Positions 13,316 to 27,537 of a stretch of 64,000 nucleotides of DNA are shown in pieces. Location of the stretch: NCBI GenBank assembly GCA_024449915.1, contig JAMZAV010000005.1, positions 682,001-746,000 of the forward strand, read 5' to 3'. A program made the position numbers and the translations under genes. Source of the DNA: Sweltsa coloradensis (taxonomy: Eukaryota; Arthropoda; Insecta; Plecoptera; Chloroperlidae). How positions within the stretch are numbered: the first letter of the stretch is position 1; each line of letters begins with the position of its first letter. Under the pieces are notes generated by a model that was not told where the DNA came from, did not search any database, and worked only from the letters and a program-made list of their open reading frames with translations.

Positions 13316-16300
13316 CAGAAACGTGATGCACATGGAGAAGCTATGCTCACTAATAATTTTAAGATAATTTATACATTTATCATTTAAGACACAAAGTATG
13401 TATGTAATGAACAAAACAAAACTACACAGTATCAAAACAAGAAATTGCTAGTTGTATAAGTTACACATATAATGTGTAGTTGGCCAGACAGTGGTGTGAA
13501 ACTGCAAGCGTTCTAACCATTTGTACACGATTCTCGTATTGCAAGAAAACCGCAGAAGAGGCTACAAGTGTGAACTTGTTGTTATACAATAGCATTGGAT
13601 AACGTTTCAGAAAACGCAGTAATTAGAATTACACATGCTTACATTACCAATAATTAATCATTTTAAGTTTGTGCAAAGCGCAATTTGTGTTTGCCTAGGT
13701 AGTAGATATAAAACGAAGCTTCGACTTGCTTGCTATGATGGAATGTGCCGAGTCGCTACACGCATGTGCCTGGATTGCATGACGCTAAGACACACGGCAC
13801 CAGGATGTTGCTAATAACTATTCATTCGCATTATTTTACAATGGCCTGGCCTTACCTCGACCACGAAAACAAATAACTAGCCAAGTTCTGATTTACGATA
13901 ACATACTATTACTATGCAGTTTAACTAAGTATACTACCCCTGTCCCACATGGAGTTTATTGATTGTAAGAATGTTGCTAGTAATAATGAAAATCTAACAT
14001 GGTTTTTAGAAAACACTCATCACCGATGGAGATGAAAATTAATATAGAACTTAAAAAAATGTTAAATCACGGTAGTAAAGTAAAGTAAAAATTGTTTCTA
14101 GGTGGCGTTTGATACCCGGCATTTGCTCCCAGTTACCCCTAAACCCTATATGAACGACTGCAAATCATGTTCGGGTATAATAGAAATACAAACCAAGGTA
14201 GCTTTTAATTGAATTATCGACTAGATTCTGAAAAGATAGGTGGCAAGGTGATGTATCGTCTGGACCTTAGCTCTAGCTAGCTTCATAAGCTCAATTTAAA
14301 GCAGTACCAACCTCATAATATTATAAACTGCAATCTAAAAGCTACCATTTATCCTCAACATCACAATTCAACTGATCCCCTACAACTCTTCCCCCTCACA
14401 GGTATTTCACAATTAATAGAATTTAAATTTTCACGAATTCCTCGCTACAATAACGTTGACATTTAAATTGAAAATGGTCATGACAATTTTTATGTGAGCG
14501 CCTTTGAAAATCCTCATTGTTAACTGACATAACAATAGTCGCGTATCGTTTTCTACTAGTTAAACATTGATAAACAATTCGCTCATCATATACTTCAGCT
14601 GAGCGTTCAGGCGACTACACAATGTTGCGCGTCATAGGGAGGCATTGTTTTAGTGCACTTCGGACATTTACCATGGCAGGCTACTCCGCCGCTCTGCGGC
14701 TTGCCAGAGACATACATACATCCGCTTCGGATTTGAATTTCAACTTGTAAAAATAAATTTCACTGTCAACATTCGAAGCAGTTTCGAAGTTATGACTCGA
14801 AGAATAACTTCACGGTAACCGTTGTACGGTATTCACTATCTTAAGTGATGGCGAGGTTGATCGCTGTCAGTTTTAGTGGCTAAAGGGGACCGCAGTCGTC
14901 TTTAGTCTGTGCATGGTGACACTTCGTGACGTTGAGACTTTGTTCATACTCGTTTGGACGGAACGTTTCCTTACATTGCTATATGTTTCTATAATTTGGA
15001 GACTTCTAACAGTATTTTTCGAATAACCGCCTGATGTATTTATTATTTACTTATTATTTCCCCAGTAGCAAGAGTTTATGAGTTCGAGAATAACAGAAGC
15101 TTGAGTTATTGGCGCACGGCTCACTCAAAGTTCAACATCTAACTAACACAACTCAGCAATCGCTTTGAACATTCATTTGTTCATCCTTCCTTGTAAAATT
15201 CAATATAAACTAACGTTTGTTGATATCGGTTCTGCCTATTCCATACAACACAATTGATAGCATAAAGTCTACTACATTGATTACTGGTTTTATACAATTA
15301 TAATATATTGTATGTTGAATATTATAGGACCGGAGTTTTAAATGCAAATTTGGATAATGATCATTGATAGTTTTCAACTACCCAACCCACTATGCACCTA
15401 CTGAGAAAATGGCAGATGGCATGGCATTGTTTTCCTGCTACAATTTCGAACTAAGTTTCAATTAACCATAATAATATGTGCATATACGAAGAATATACAT
15501 ATAATATACATATTATTGTGTAACCCTTTTTTCCTTAACGTGGGAATTAAATTGTTCATACATATTATATTCAGCGAGATATTAGATAAATACCGACACC
15601 TAGTTACATTTAGGGATTACTTTGACATGTATTATAATTATCTTGTATAGCATGTGTGACGGGGCTACGCTCTTTCTGTTACTCTTGCATTGCAGTGTGC
15701 GCATACAAGTGGTACTTTGACAAGAACATTTCCATTAATAGCACTTATCAAATGGGAGATTTATTTGTTTTAAAATGTCGTCATTTAACTGAAAACTGAA
15801 ACAAAAATTGAGTTGATTAGAGTAGAGAACAAACGAATAAAATGCGTAAATTTGCAATTTACCTGCGAAATATTTCTTTCGAGTCCAGAAAACGTGACTG
15901 GTATAAAGGCTATAAAATTTCACTGCAAATTTCTGTAGATAGCGCCAAACACACAAAACGTACAACAAACCGATTCTATTAATTTCTTTGACTTCACTTA
16001 TAAACGTGGCAGGTGAACGTTGTAAGTCTTCAAGAGTTCCTTGAAAGATTGGTGAGCATTGGACATACCTTTTTGTCCGGTAGAGAGTGCAGAACCAAAC
16101 GTGCCCTCGCTTACTAGTTACTACGCTCATCCAACCACAATAATATTCGAGTATTTGAGGGTATGTGCGCATCCTGGTCGAAATTTTCCTCCGTATCACC
16201 AGCAAAACGCTAGTTATATAATATTATAGAACAGGTATATATGTAAATAAATAATAATATAATATTAAAAAAATACGAGTAAATAAATATAATAAAATCG

Positions 16301-19300
16301 AATTTAAATAGTGAACGTTTTGACTCAGTGCTATTACTAATTATTAATTTTTAAACTCTTGTACGATTGTTGTTATAATGAATAACACACACCCATGCAC
16401 ATTTTTACAGATATATAAAAATAGCAAGAGTAAAAACGTAGCAATACAAGTGGATTAATGCAAATTATTAATAATTAATAATACGGTAGAATACAATGAT
16501 ATTTTCATAGATTGAAGACCATCAATAACCTTTCTCAAGGAGAGAACAGAAAATCACGTTCCTGGTTTGGCCTTACGGGCGCAGGCTCGTTTTATATTAG
16601 GGGGGTCACACTGGAGTCACATGTAGAGCTCATGTTGAAAGTCGTGAGGTTGTTACTGTGAGTGAGAACAATCACTTTGCAGTTGCACAGAACCTGACTC
16701 TTGACTAGTCGCACTAGGAACCTGCAGGTTCCACAGAACCAAAGCCAGAGAACGAAATGTTTTTTAAATTATATAATAGCATAGAACGTTAGTTCGCGTT
16801 GCATAAAATATAGCATTTTGCTTTTAGTTTTACGAGTATTCCAAAAACATCACGCGTTAAGGAAGTTATAGCTCTGTTTGACAGGGTAAGCCTTGATAAG
16901 TAAGAGCATAACACTAAAGTATACCGCTTGCACCGAAATCATGTGTAATGTAAAGTGAACAACTAGCTAATCCTCCATTGATCAATTCATGATGAAAGCG
17001 TACGAATTTAATTTCCTCACAGCTTTCTCACGTGCTAACGATATTGAAACGATTGACATATCAACCAACGCCACTCAAAATGTCACCGACTTTCAACTTT
17101 AAATTTAATTATATCATGAAATCAATACTGGGAGATTCGACGGTAAACATGCGTTTAACAATATTATTTTGTTTTATATTCAACACAAATTTAAATTTAA
17201 ATGCCTTATTAATACAGAAATTTGAAAAACATTGTGTGAAGTAATTGATGAAAAGGAGCCCCCCCTCCAAATAGTGCTACAAATATCAGTGTGCTAAAAA
17301 TTGTTAACTAGAAATAGTTGTATGCTATAAGCTCGTGTATGCTTAGGCCTACACTTTGTCTTCAATGACATACATAAATCATAATTTTTATAAGCTAATT
17401 GTAAATTAATTGAAAGTTGAATAGTATTACAGAGTAATCGTGGGATTGATCAACAAACCAGTAGTTATTCATATTTTAACCCCAATGAAAGCAAAATATT
17501 CGAGGTAAGAGTGGATCGGATGAAAGTTCAAACAAATATCCCCTTGGTTTGCAAGCCCCACGGGCCACATTCCTTTCATTACGAACAAAACAACGTATCA
17601 TGTTGTAAAATTAATTGGAAAGTCATTAGTTAAGAGTCTAAAAATTAAAAATATTCTAATAAGTGAACTGTGACCTTCCGCCACCTGCGGACCCTCGCCG
17701 AGTGACGCCCTCCGAACCTCACCTCACATCAGTATCCCTCACACACACATGAACTAAAAGCAATCTACCCAGTACCCATAATCCTTTATTAATATGCACA
17801 ATTGCAAAGACTCTAGTCGTTGTTTTACTAGTCATAGGCACAATCCCATCCAGGAGCTCGGCTCCATCCAGCATCCTCGGTCGCTCACGAAGGAAAACAT
17901 AAAGAGGTTCAAATACCTTTTAGAGGACAAAGGGAGAAGAAGCCGACTTCATAAAACTAACATTTTCATGCCCATGAATTAAATTGAAATCACAATTTTA
18001 AGTCTTAAGTCCAACATCATAAAAACAACTAATAACTCTTAATTCATTTTTGAAATGCTCTGAACGGTTTTTTGGCATCGCTGATTATTTCTAAAAAGTG
18101 CTGTAAGATGTTCGTTAACCTATAAAAAGTGCATCGTTATGGTGAGAGGTGGCAGTAGGCGTAAGTGGTGGTTTGAAAGCACCGTGTCACCAGCAACGTC
18201 TGCAACGAGTCCCTCCCGGAGGCGAAGACAACGTGGCTTCACCTACACCGAACCAGCCCGCAGAGGTTTGGCCGCAGGAGAGACCACAACTGCCGGACTA
18301 GCTTTGACACGAGGCTCGGAGTCGGACTACCTGCCGTCCGTTCTACAGTATTATACGGTAATTAACAGAGGTAAAAACTAACACTAATAATTTATAGTAT
18401 ATGTTACAGGGGAAAAAATCGGATTGCCCCTCCTAAAATATTTTCAATAACAAACTGCCAAAAATGTAATCTAACATGTTCTAAGGTGAAAAGGATAGGC
18501 CTAGCTCAGAGATGGTATCTAATGTTTAATAAGATCGGATCGGAGTATTTATTAATGTGCTCTATATTTACGAGAGTGAGATTTGTAGTTTGAAGAAATT
18601 ACTACCACAATAAATTAGCGCGTGCTCTACAACATACATCACTGATGACACGAGCACTGGCTATTGTCACCCTCCCCTAAGAGTCATCCCTAAAGAGAAG
18701 ACGTGAGAAAAGCCCGCCCTTATTGAATAATTCGCGCCTTTGATTTGATAGCATTAATAGACAATGATTGATTGCTTTGAAAAGTGTGTTTCGATTGAAT
18801 AACGTGAAACAGTGTTCCTATCGGGTTTCGAGATCTCGAAGAAGTTGGTGCGCTACCAACATGCTGTCTGTGACACTGGACGACTGAAGGCGGTGATTGA
18901 GATAGGGTGGACATTCATTAATTGAGTTGACTTTCTCCCTGTGCAAGTGCGACGGCGACGGCGGCCACTCGTAGCATGGAGACATCAACGCAAGTGTAGG
19001 AAAGAACCACGATCGAACGCGATTAACCCTACGAGCAAGTCATCTTATTTCCGATATGATTATTGGACACAATTTTCATCTCGCCGTAGGTGCGAGGATT
19101 GATCGGTGCGGTGGTGGGGAACTGGAAATGAGGAGAAATAGAAAAACTCAAGTATGCCGCTGGTCACTTTAAAAGTAGTTCGACTAGTTCCTACTTCCTT
19201 GACAGACACCATCTCCCTGTTGGCCCCAAGTGCGGGAGGGTGGTTCCCGAATCACAGAGAGCGTCTCAGGGTTCCTATGTCCCCGAAGGAGAGCAATCGC

Positions 19301-21811
19301 GGGGTCCGAAAGAGGTGCACTATTTCCCCATGTGGCGGAGGACGGGAGTGAAGAGGTTTTCCCTCGCGGCTACGGCCATATTTCATGTCGTCTGCAGCCG
19401 AGGAGTGAGGTGAGTGCGGTGCGCCTGGCCTGGCCTGGCCCGGCCACTGGCTTCTCTTCTCCTTGTTGCCACATTTACACTCCACAGTCCACACCCGACC
19501 AGGTAGGCAACACAACAACCGAACTTCGAACACACATTTTTTGTTGTGTTCAGGTGGAGTTAAAGGAAGGAGATGGCACGTGAAAGAGAAGAATGATGAG
19601 GAGAAAGAGAAAACAAGAGATAAATTTGCTTGGTCCATGCAGCGGTGGAATGACGAGGTGGTCGATAAAATAGAGAATAATACCATGATAGATACGATAG
19701 CGTTGAGACCCGCGAGGCAACCGCTACCGTTTCGAATACATATCGGAGAGTCTGCCGCCCTTGGTGGGTTGGGGGGGGGGGGGGCGTCGTGGCTACGGAG
19801 ATAGCATAGTAAATTAACCCTCATTTACACAAACTCCACATCATTTGGATAGTCAACACAATAAAAATCCGTGACCACGTCCAGCGAATGAAGAATTCCT
19901 CGTCGTAAAAATAATTCACTTATCTGACCATGTACGACATTCCGGCCGCGTACGTATACGTCCAGTTTCCCAAATACCGCGAGCTTTTTGAGATTCGCGC
20001 TTCAATAAAGTTGCAAAGAGTCGTCTCACACGTCCGTTTGTTTCATGAAAGTCAAGAAATGCAATTATAACTTGACCAGTGACTGAAATTACATTCATTT
20101 TTGAGCGAGTACATGTAGGCCTAAGATTGAATTTTAATCGTGTGGCTTTAGAGACCGGCTTGGGGATACTAAAACCGATTACTCAAAGCAATAATGCAGA
20201 TATGGCCAATTACGCATGTTTAGTTTCATTTAAAAAAATCAACGGTTCTGCATTCGTTGATTGTTTTCTTTATTCTATGAAACATACCGAAAAAGAACTA
20301 TACAGGGGCCTAGGACAGGCGATAGCCCAGCTCAACGTTCCCGTTACACATCTTAAACACAATATTATCAACAAAAAAAAATGCGTTTATCAAACAATTT
20401 AATGTTTTAAAAGTTGAAATTTTATTATTTAAAATTTTTATGTATTACACAATAACAAAACGTATTGATTTGTTTTTTTAATTATTCGTATTCAAGCAGG
20501 ATGAATGGCTAAGCATTATTACATCTTGTAAAACAAAAGAACGCGAGATTATCAAAATTAATATGAGAAAAAAAGTTTTTTTCTGACCAGCATTCAGGAC
20601 AGTTCAATGCTGATCTCGAAGTCAATACAACAAAAACCGGTTTAAAATACTAAATGTTACTGTCAAATTTGTATTCAATACATAATGAAATATGGTAAAA
20701 GAATATAGCCTACTACAGTCAAGTTCAGTATGTATTTGAGATCAGAAGCTATTTAAATATTATTGATGGGGGTAGGTATAGGGTCTTTACTTTTTCGCGG
20801 CTAATCGCGACGCTTCGCAAAAGAAGGTTTAAAGATAACGTTTCAGTACTAACGAAGAATACTAACGAAGAAAATAGTAACTGTCCGTCACAAAAATACA
20901 CTGGACCTTTTTAAATGAAGCATTTTAAGAACCAATAATTATGGACACTTGAGTTCCCCTTTATCAATGAACTGAAGTAGGAGATAACAACCCAACCCAG
21001 TGGAATGTGGACTAATAAACCTGGTCCTGACCCCTTATTCCCCTAGGGCAAACGAACTTTCGTTTCAATTAGGTAACTATTTACCGATGTACCCACTCTG
21101 TTGCGCCTTAGTTTAGTTTCATAATTCATATTTTAATGTTCTGGTGCGTGTAAGACTCTAAAAGCGCTCATTGTTAGGAAGAGCTCGGAGGAGGAAAGAG
21201 TAAGTAAATGAGGAAGAATAGAAGGGTCTGACAGATTGCTGGTGGGGAATAATATGAAATAAAAAGAGCTGACAAATCAATGCAGAATTGAAAACATTAC
21301 ACATGCGAATTGCAATGATAGGGCCCCAGCCCAATGCCGGCGGAAATACTGCAGTTTATAAAATGGGTAAGTGCACGAATACAAACTGAATGGGATATAC
21401 GTTAAATTAATTAATAAATGGCTGAATTGTTAACAACTGTAGGTAAAATAGATCCACAATAAATAATTTCGTAAATGATGCTTTCAATGTGAAAAACAAA
21501 ATGCCACGCTATTTTAATTTATACACCTCGACTATAATTTCAAATTTAAATGAAATTGAGGTCTTATCTTAGTGTTAGCATTACCAAAACACTGAATTTT
21601 CTTTTCGTGTAGTTGAGTTTCCAGTACAAAGGAAATGTAAGGGGCGTGGAAGGCAAAATAATGAGAAAATGGACGAGGAAGTGTTGTTGACAGTGCATGG
21701 TTGCGTCTCTTACATGGCCACTCTAGAGTCTGCAGCGTGCAGTGCATGTCCAGGATGCGACATGTGTTTCCTGAGAGCAGGAAGCCTGGGACCTTGTGCA
21801 CGGGGATAAAA

Positions 21812-21980
21812 GAAAACAGATGGAGCACAGGAAATATGTGGCAGATCTTCACTGAGCGCAGAACTTGGGTGGGGTATAGGGTGCTCGAAGGAAGAAGAAG
21901 ACACCATCACGTACATCGAAAACAGATGGAGCACAGGAAATATGTGGCAGATCTTCAGGGTGCTCGAAGGAAGAAGCGAC
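21812..21980. repeat. 106 bp tandem duplication
   Basis: GAAAACAGATGGAGCACAGG and AAATATGTGGCAGATCTTCA start at 21812 and again at 21918. GGGTGCTCGAAGGAAGAAG also occurs twice. Confidence 0.85.
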
Positions 21981-22707
21981 CTTCTAAAATATCTATCCAA
22001 GTCTCAACAGAAATAAAGTCTGCAGAGATTACACTTTTTCGCCTAAGTTGTCAGTAAAAAATAAAATTGCATTTGATGATTTGTGGAATACAATAAAAAC
22101 CCAAACACGTGCATTTTTCTATTGGGGGTGTTAGTATCTTAACAACCATGCAAAGTGTCGTATCAATAAGGTAATTACTGACTGCAGGAAACGGAACTAA
22201 ATTAAATGGTTAATGTATTTCATTCTTCTTTAAAACTATAACGAACTAAGGCCAAAGAAAAGGAAAATGGAAATAAGTCCAAAACTTAATCTGGTATACG
22301 GACCCTGCCATTTTTCATACACTGACATCGCTATGAAAATCTCATATAGCCACTTGCCAGCAGGGTTGAAGGAATGATGCATGCTCTGAGTCTTTGCACT
22401 TGCCGTGGAAGACACCACCATCGAATATTTAATCACTTGCATAAAAATTACGGTTATGACTAATATTGTCAATTTTCTTTTTCAGTCGTTGGATGAGAGT
22501 ATAGTGAGTGTAGCGAAAACTCCAATTTTACCACACTGAGAAAAACCAGCTCTGGTAATGTAGTTCAAAATTTGTCTTGAAGAAAAATATAGCAATATTA
22601 ATATCAATGAATGTACAGATATAATTACCATGTTAAATCATGGGTCTGGCGTTAGACGGGTAGAAAAGAGGCCGAAATTGTAGATGTGTACCCTAGCAAT
22701 GTACCTT

Positions 22708-22739
22708 AATCAATCAATCAATCAATCAACCAATCAATC
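22708..22739. repeat. (AATC)n microsatellite
   Basis: About eight AATC units with one AACC variant. Confidence 0.95.
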
Positions 22740-23474
22740 TAGCGGCATCTTCGGCCCACACCCACAGACTAGCCAATTAGGACAATATGTAAACTTGACA
22801 CGTTCGCAACGCAGGTCGCGTACCAGAAGGGGCAACAATGAGTGAATGAACTACGCCTGGTATATAAATTCTACACGAACATGACTTTCAAACCTAGAAA
22901 ATCTGGGGGAAGAGCTCACAAAACCATGGGAACACAATGTATTGTCGGTTATATTCATTATTTTAATTCATTCGCTTCTCCCATTGCATGCGATGTGCCT
23001 TGCCCTTGCATGGGCCTTCACTTTAGATCACTCTTCGCATACGCGTTTTGATGAGCTTTCACTGTTGTCATTTCCATTTCCGTTAGTTTGGACGGCCAAT
23101 GAATAACATGTGATACTTGGAAGTTGGAGGAGATGGTATGTGCATAATTGAGCTCATTTTAATATAATTGGACGTGGAGAAGCAGACGAAAAGCATTACA
23201 AAAACAATGTGATCTATAGCACAAATAATATTCTTAAAGTTATAAGATAGTTTGAAGGTAGTGAAGCTCTGAACTGAACAGTTGCCAATGCGGTAACGAT
23301 ATTATACTATTAATATGATAATAAAGTACATCAAAATGATAATAGCTATGCGTCATTTCCAAAACTACATATCTTATTTTTATTAAAACCATTTTATAAT
23401 AATCACACCCTGTCCCTTCTTAGTTAACACAGTTTTCCACACTATTTTCTGTGCGCTCATACTTCTCCAAGATC

Positions 23475-23850
23475 TGACTTGCATCTCAAGCATTATACAG
23501 CCCTCTACCTTCCAAGTAAATCTAGTAAGTATACAAGTCACTTTTTCTGTAGCCCTATAGTTCTAAGCTCTGACTTGCTTCTAGCATTATGTACAGGCCC
23601 TAAGTTTCAGTTCTAGCGTATACCTAGTAGTATCACAGTACTTTTCTGTAGCCTACAGTTCTAAGTTCTGACTTTCTTCTAGCATTATGTACAGGCCTCT
23701 AAGTTTCAAGTTCTAGCGTATACCTAGTAAGTATACAAGTCACTTTTTCTGTAGCCCTACAGTTCTAAGTTCTGACTTGCTTCTAGCATTATGTACAGGC
23801 CTCTAAGTTTCAAGTTCTAGCGTATACCTACTTCGCATATACGAGTCACC
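23475..23850. repeat. Tandem repeat, ~98 bp x 4
   Basis: AGCATTAT recurs at 23489, 23583, 23681 and 23785. Units contain CTAAGTTCTGACTTGCTTCT and GTATACCTAGTAAGTATACA and vary from 94 to 104 bp. Confidence 0.9.
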
Positions 23851-25701
23851 TTTATAGTCTTCAATTACATTATTAATTACGCACAGCCAAGTAAAGAAAA
23901 TCCCAGCAGCCCCAAGAATCTATAGCTTACAGTTGTTCGCGAGTTGGCGAGGAACGTATCATCTAGCTAGGCATAGCAACTACATAGCAGTGCAGTAAAA
24001 GTATGTCTCCGTCCCGCCTGCAATACCAGTCGGGGGACAATTTTTATTACGATTGTTTTACACGACATTACGACCACGTAACTGGTTTTACCTTAAAAAT
24101 GTATGTAATGATAACTATTTACTTTTTGTGTAGTGTAATAACATAGGTTTTATTTAAAACAGCTAATAATTGAATTGAATTTTGTGTATGAAACATAATT
24201 TATATGGAACCCAATAACAGTGTAATTATCCATTGGAGAAACAACTAGATTTGCACCTTGATTTGAGCACCTCCTCTAGATAGTGTATTTCGTGATGCCG
24301 CAAGCCGCTATGGTGTGTCCTGATTGGAAAACTATTTATAAGAAAAGTGCAAATGCAGTAGCATATGCATAAATGGCCGTGACTTATTCCAAACAATTGT
24401 GTTAAATATTCGCGTACGAAAGCTTGCGGCAAAACACCTGGTTAGCTCCAACTCTAGGAGGTTTGCCAGAATGAGTCCGTGTGTGTGAGTGGTCGTGACG
24501 CAATGGAGGTGTGAAAAAGCTAGCTACTCTTTCTCCCTGCACAATCACAAGCCTATGAGAGATGGACAATATCGCACACCTCAAAAATTGAAAATTTAAT
24601 TCATAATTAATTTTAATTTTATCTTAACACGATTTAACACACAACAAAATACAACATAACACATAACAAATACAATGACATTTTTACAAAGAACTTTCAA
24701 TCTATATTTGCGCTAAGTAAACCCAAGTGTTTCTATGCATTTGTACAATACACATAAAATATAAATCAAAACAAAATTCACATTTTCAGTTTACAATTAT
24801 TTTGAAAAGGTAATATTTGCAGTGTTTCCCGATCAGGAAAAATTGAAAATAAAATATTAAGATTGTTCTAATAGCGCCAAGTTTCAATTCCTTTCACTAT
24901 ATTTTTACAAAGTTGCATGGTAAATCAGGGTGGAACAGCCTTAACCAAACTGCTAAAATATTCGTAGCGAAATGTGCCAATACACTTGATCTGATGGTGG
25001 GTGGTGGTGGTGGGTGGTTGGTGAAGCAGCTAGGCTCATCCCGTCACTCACGTAACAGCCGACAACTTCAACTAGTGTTTTAGATCACATTGAAATTGAA
25101 AACCACACACGAGATGAAAAAAGTACGTACACATTCTCTCCGAGTACTGCCCACATTAAAATGTGTATATGAAATTGTTCTAAGCGAGGTTAGAGCAAGA
25201 AACCACACCACACCACAACCTACTTGCCAAACAACGCCTCGCTTACATTATTACACCGGCAAGAGTTTACTCGGACCGCAAAAATCATTTTACGTGTTAT
25301 TATTCCCTTCAATTAGGGACAATGAAAAACGATAAATCCATCTCTGGCCGGGTTCAAGTGTTTGATAAAGCAGAGCCAGGCTGAGAGTGCGATCCAGGGT
25401 AGCTGCAGGCTGCAGACTTCAATCTCACCTAAGCCAACTCCACTATGCGCTGTACGCAGAAACCCGAAGATTTATATCCATCGTCACGGGAATAATTACG
25501 ATTTACGTGGAAAGATTTCGACTGTTGAGATGCGTACGTCCAATGTACGTCGTGAGCGTGCTCGTATAAGTGCACCGAGATCCACCTCACTTTTTTGCAC
25601 CCCAATGTTTGCGACACGAACATGATAAGGGCAAATATTCCTTACTTGGATGGTTGAGCTAGCTCGAACAAGAAATGTGATGAGTGGTTTTTAAAAGAAA
25701 A

Positions 25702-25887
25702 ATTAGTTTAAACCAGTTGAATGAGTGTAGTGGTTTTAGGGGGAGGATTGACGAGAGTTGTCTTAGCTAATAAGGTGGCGACCTCGATGTATAATTAGAT
25801 TAAAACAGTTGAATGAGTGTAGTGGTTTTAGGGGGAGGATTGACTGGAGTTGTCTTAGCTAATAAGGTGGCGACCTCAATGTAAATA
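25702..25887. repeat. 92 bp tandem duplication
   Basis: GTTGAATGAGTGTAGTGGTT starts at 25716 and 25808. The rest of the unit (AGGGGGAGGATTGAC ... AATAAGGTGGCGACCTC) is nearly identical. It lies just outside the long-TIR element. Confidence 0.9.
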
Positions 25888-25901
25888 TGTATATAATACA
25901 G

Positions 25902-26980
25902 TTAATTTAGTTTGATTAGAAAGCCTGAGATTCGTGATAAATGTTGTTTGTATCGAGTCGAGTCGAGTAGTTGGCTTCGCTCGCTCTCGTATACGCGCAA
26001 TGACCACTTGATATTTGCATGCAGTTCTTCTTATTTTGTAAATTTGATAACTGAGAAATAAATAATTGTATCTCTGGAGACGCCAAGGAATTTAATCGAA
26101 TCCATCTTACACCACGAAGAATGCGGCCCGGAATTGTTTCTAATGTGAGAATATACAAAAAGAATGTTTTAATAAAATGGTACACTTAATTTTAACTATT
26201 GTATACAGCCCTCCTTGCGTTTTGGCCACTAAAGTACGCGTGATGTTTGTACCACTTACCACCAAATTAACTATAATCAACTTATTATGCTAAACCAGAC
26301 TTTTACGGATAGAATATAATATGGACCTAAAACCTTATACACGTTAGTTTGTCAAAATCAGAAATATAAAATATTTCTTCACTAAACTTTCGTGGTGGCT
26401 GCTGGACCCAGGCCTAGATAATACAAGTATGGACAAAATGAGATAATGCCAGGCTGCCACCCCCCACCCCACACGAAAAATGTGATTACCGACACCCCCA
26501 TTAAATTGGCCTTACTATTTTACACCCATAATAAGCCCACAACGAATAGGCACCAATGAAGTGTATTTTCACTTTTATGCACATCGAGTATATATTTGTA
26601 TGTGGCCTAATCCATAAAAAGAATAAGATTCCATATATTCATAAATAAAAAAGTTGCGTTTTCATTTGACCGGTGTTATGTATGCCAAGCCAAAACGTCC
26701 CAATGGATTAACTTATTCTTTTTGTATATTCTCACATCGAAACAATTCCGGGCCGCATTCTTCGTGGTGTTCGATGGATTCGATTAAATTCCTTGGCGTC
26801 TCCTCCAGAGATTCAATTATTTATTTCTCCGTTATCAAATTCAAAAAATAAAAAGAACTGCACGCAAGTATCAAGTGGGCATTGCGCGCATACGAGAGCG
26901 AGCGAAGCCAACTACTCGACTCGACTCGATACAAACAACATTTATCACGAATCTCAGGCTTTCTAATCAAACTAAATTAA
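25902..26980. mobile_element. Element with long terminal inverted repeats (~265 bp arms)
   Basis: The arm at 25902-26165 returns in reverse complement at 26714-26980 with roughly 90% or better identity. Shared landmarks: TTAATTTAGTTTGATTAG, GATTCGTGATAAATGTTG, GTATCGAGTCGAGTCGAG, CGAATCCATC and GCGGCCCGGAATTGTTTC. The ~550 bp between the arms is AT-rich with no transposase seen. This resembles a non-autonomous foldback or long-TIR DNA transposon. An inverted segmental duplication is the alternative. Confidence 0.7.
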
Positions 26981-26984
26981 ATGC

Positions 26985-27191
26985 TACACATACAAATCAT
27001 TAGACTTTTCACTGTTATTTACTTATTGTTATTTAAAAAAGTGATATTTCGACTACTTTTCAGCAGTCTTTCAAACAAAACTTTGAACTTTGTTTTGTTT
27101 GATAAAGACTGCTGAAAAGTAGTCGAAATATCACATTTTTTAAATAAAATTAAGTAAATAACAGAGAAAAGTCTAATGATTTGTATGTGTA
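26985..27191. repeat. 207 bp near-perfect palindrome
   Basis: The arm 26985-27081 (TACACATACAAATCATTAGA ... CAGCAGTCTTTCAAACAAAAC) is repeated in reverse complement to 27191 with only a few mismatches and a central loop of about 10 bases (TTTGAACTTT). It begins four bases after the long-TIR element. It could form a very stable hairpin, as DNA or as RNA if transcribed. Confidence 0.85.
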
Positions 27192-27537
27192 ACGTTACTA
27201 CCTGTTATATAGTTTCAATTTTTATAAATTAAATGCATTATATACATATTGAGTTGTTTGTTTATTACCATTATCTACTATCAACAAAAATAATTTCACT
27301 TTTCACAATTTCGGGGACCGCAATAACTATTTATATCACTCCATAAAAACTATTATATTACATTTTTTAGGTGTATAACAACTACTATAAATTTGCAATG
27401 TGTGCTGCACGTAAAAATTGGTTGAAAGTAGGAATAAATATTTGGTTCCTCAACCTCTAACCATTGTTTTTTGTAAGAGAATAGTTGTTTAATACACTAT
27501 CATTCTCATTATTCTGTTATCATTAACCTACTTTTAA

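Larger units (their letters stand above)
10951..23474. other. Long non-coding stretch
   Basis: It holds the inverted repeat at 11969-12074, TA-rich runs (11610-11640, 12156-12172, 12228-12242) and the microsatellites listed. A GC- and CpG-richer patch lies at about 18950-19800, where long frames open on both strands (minus 19252-19824, 190 codons); it includes a G-run at 19771-19783. A 156-codon minus-strand frame at 15735-16205 is also unassigned. No known protein domain is seen. Confidence 0.55.

Noticed and set aside
15735..16205. A 156-codon minus-strand open frame in AT-rich sequence
   Set aside because: Long for its base composition but without any motif I recognise; kept only as an unassigned frame.
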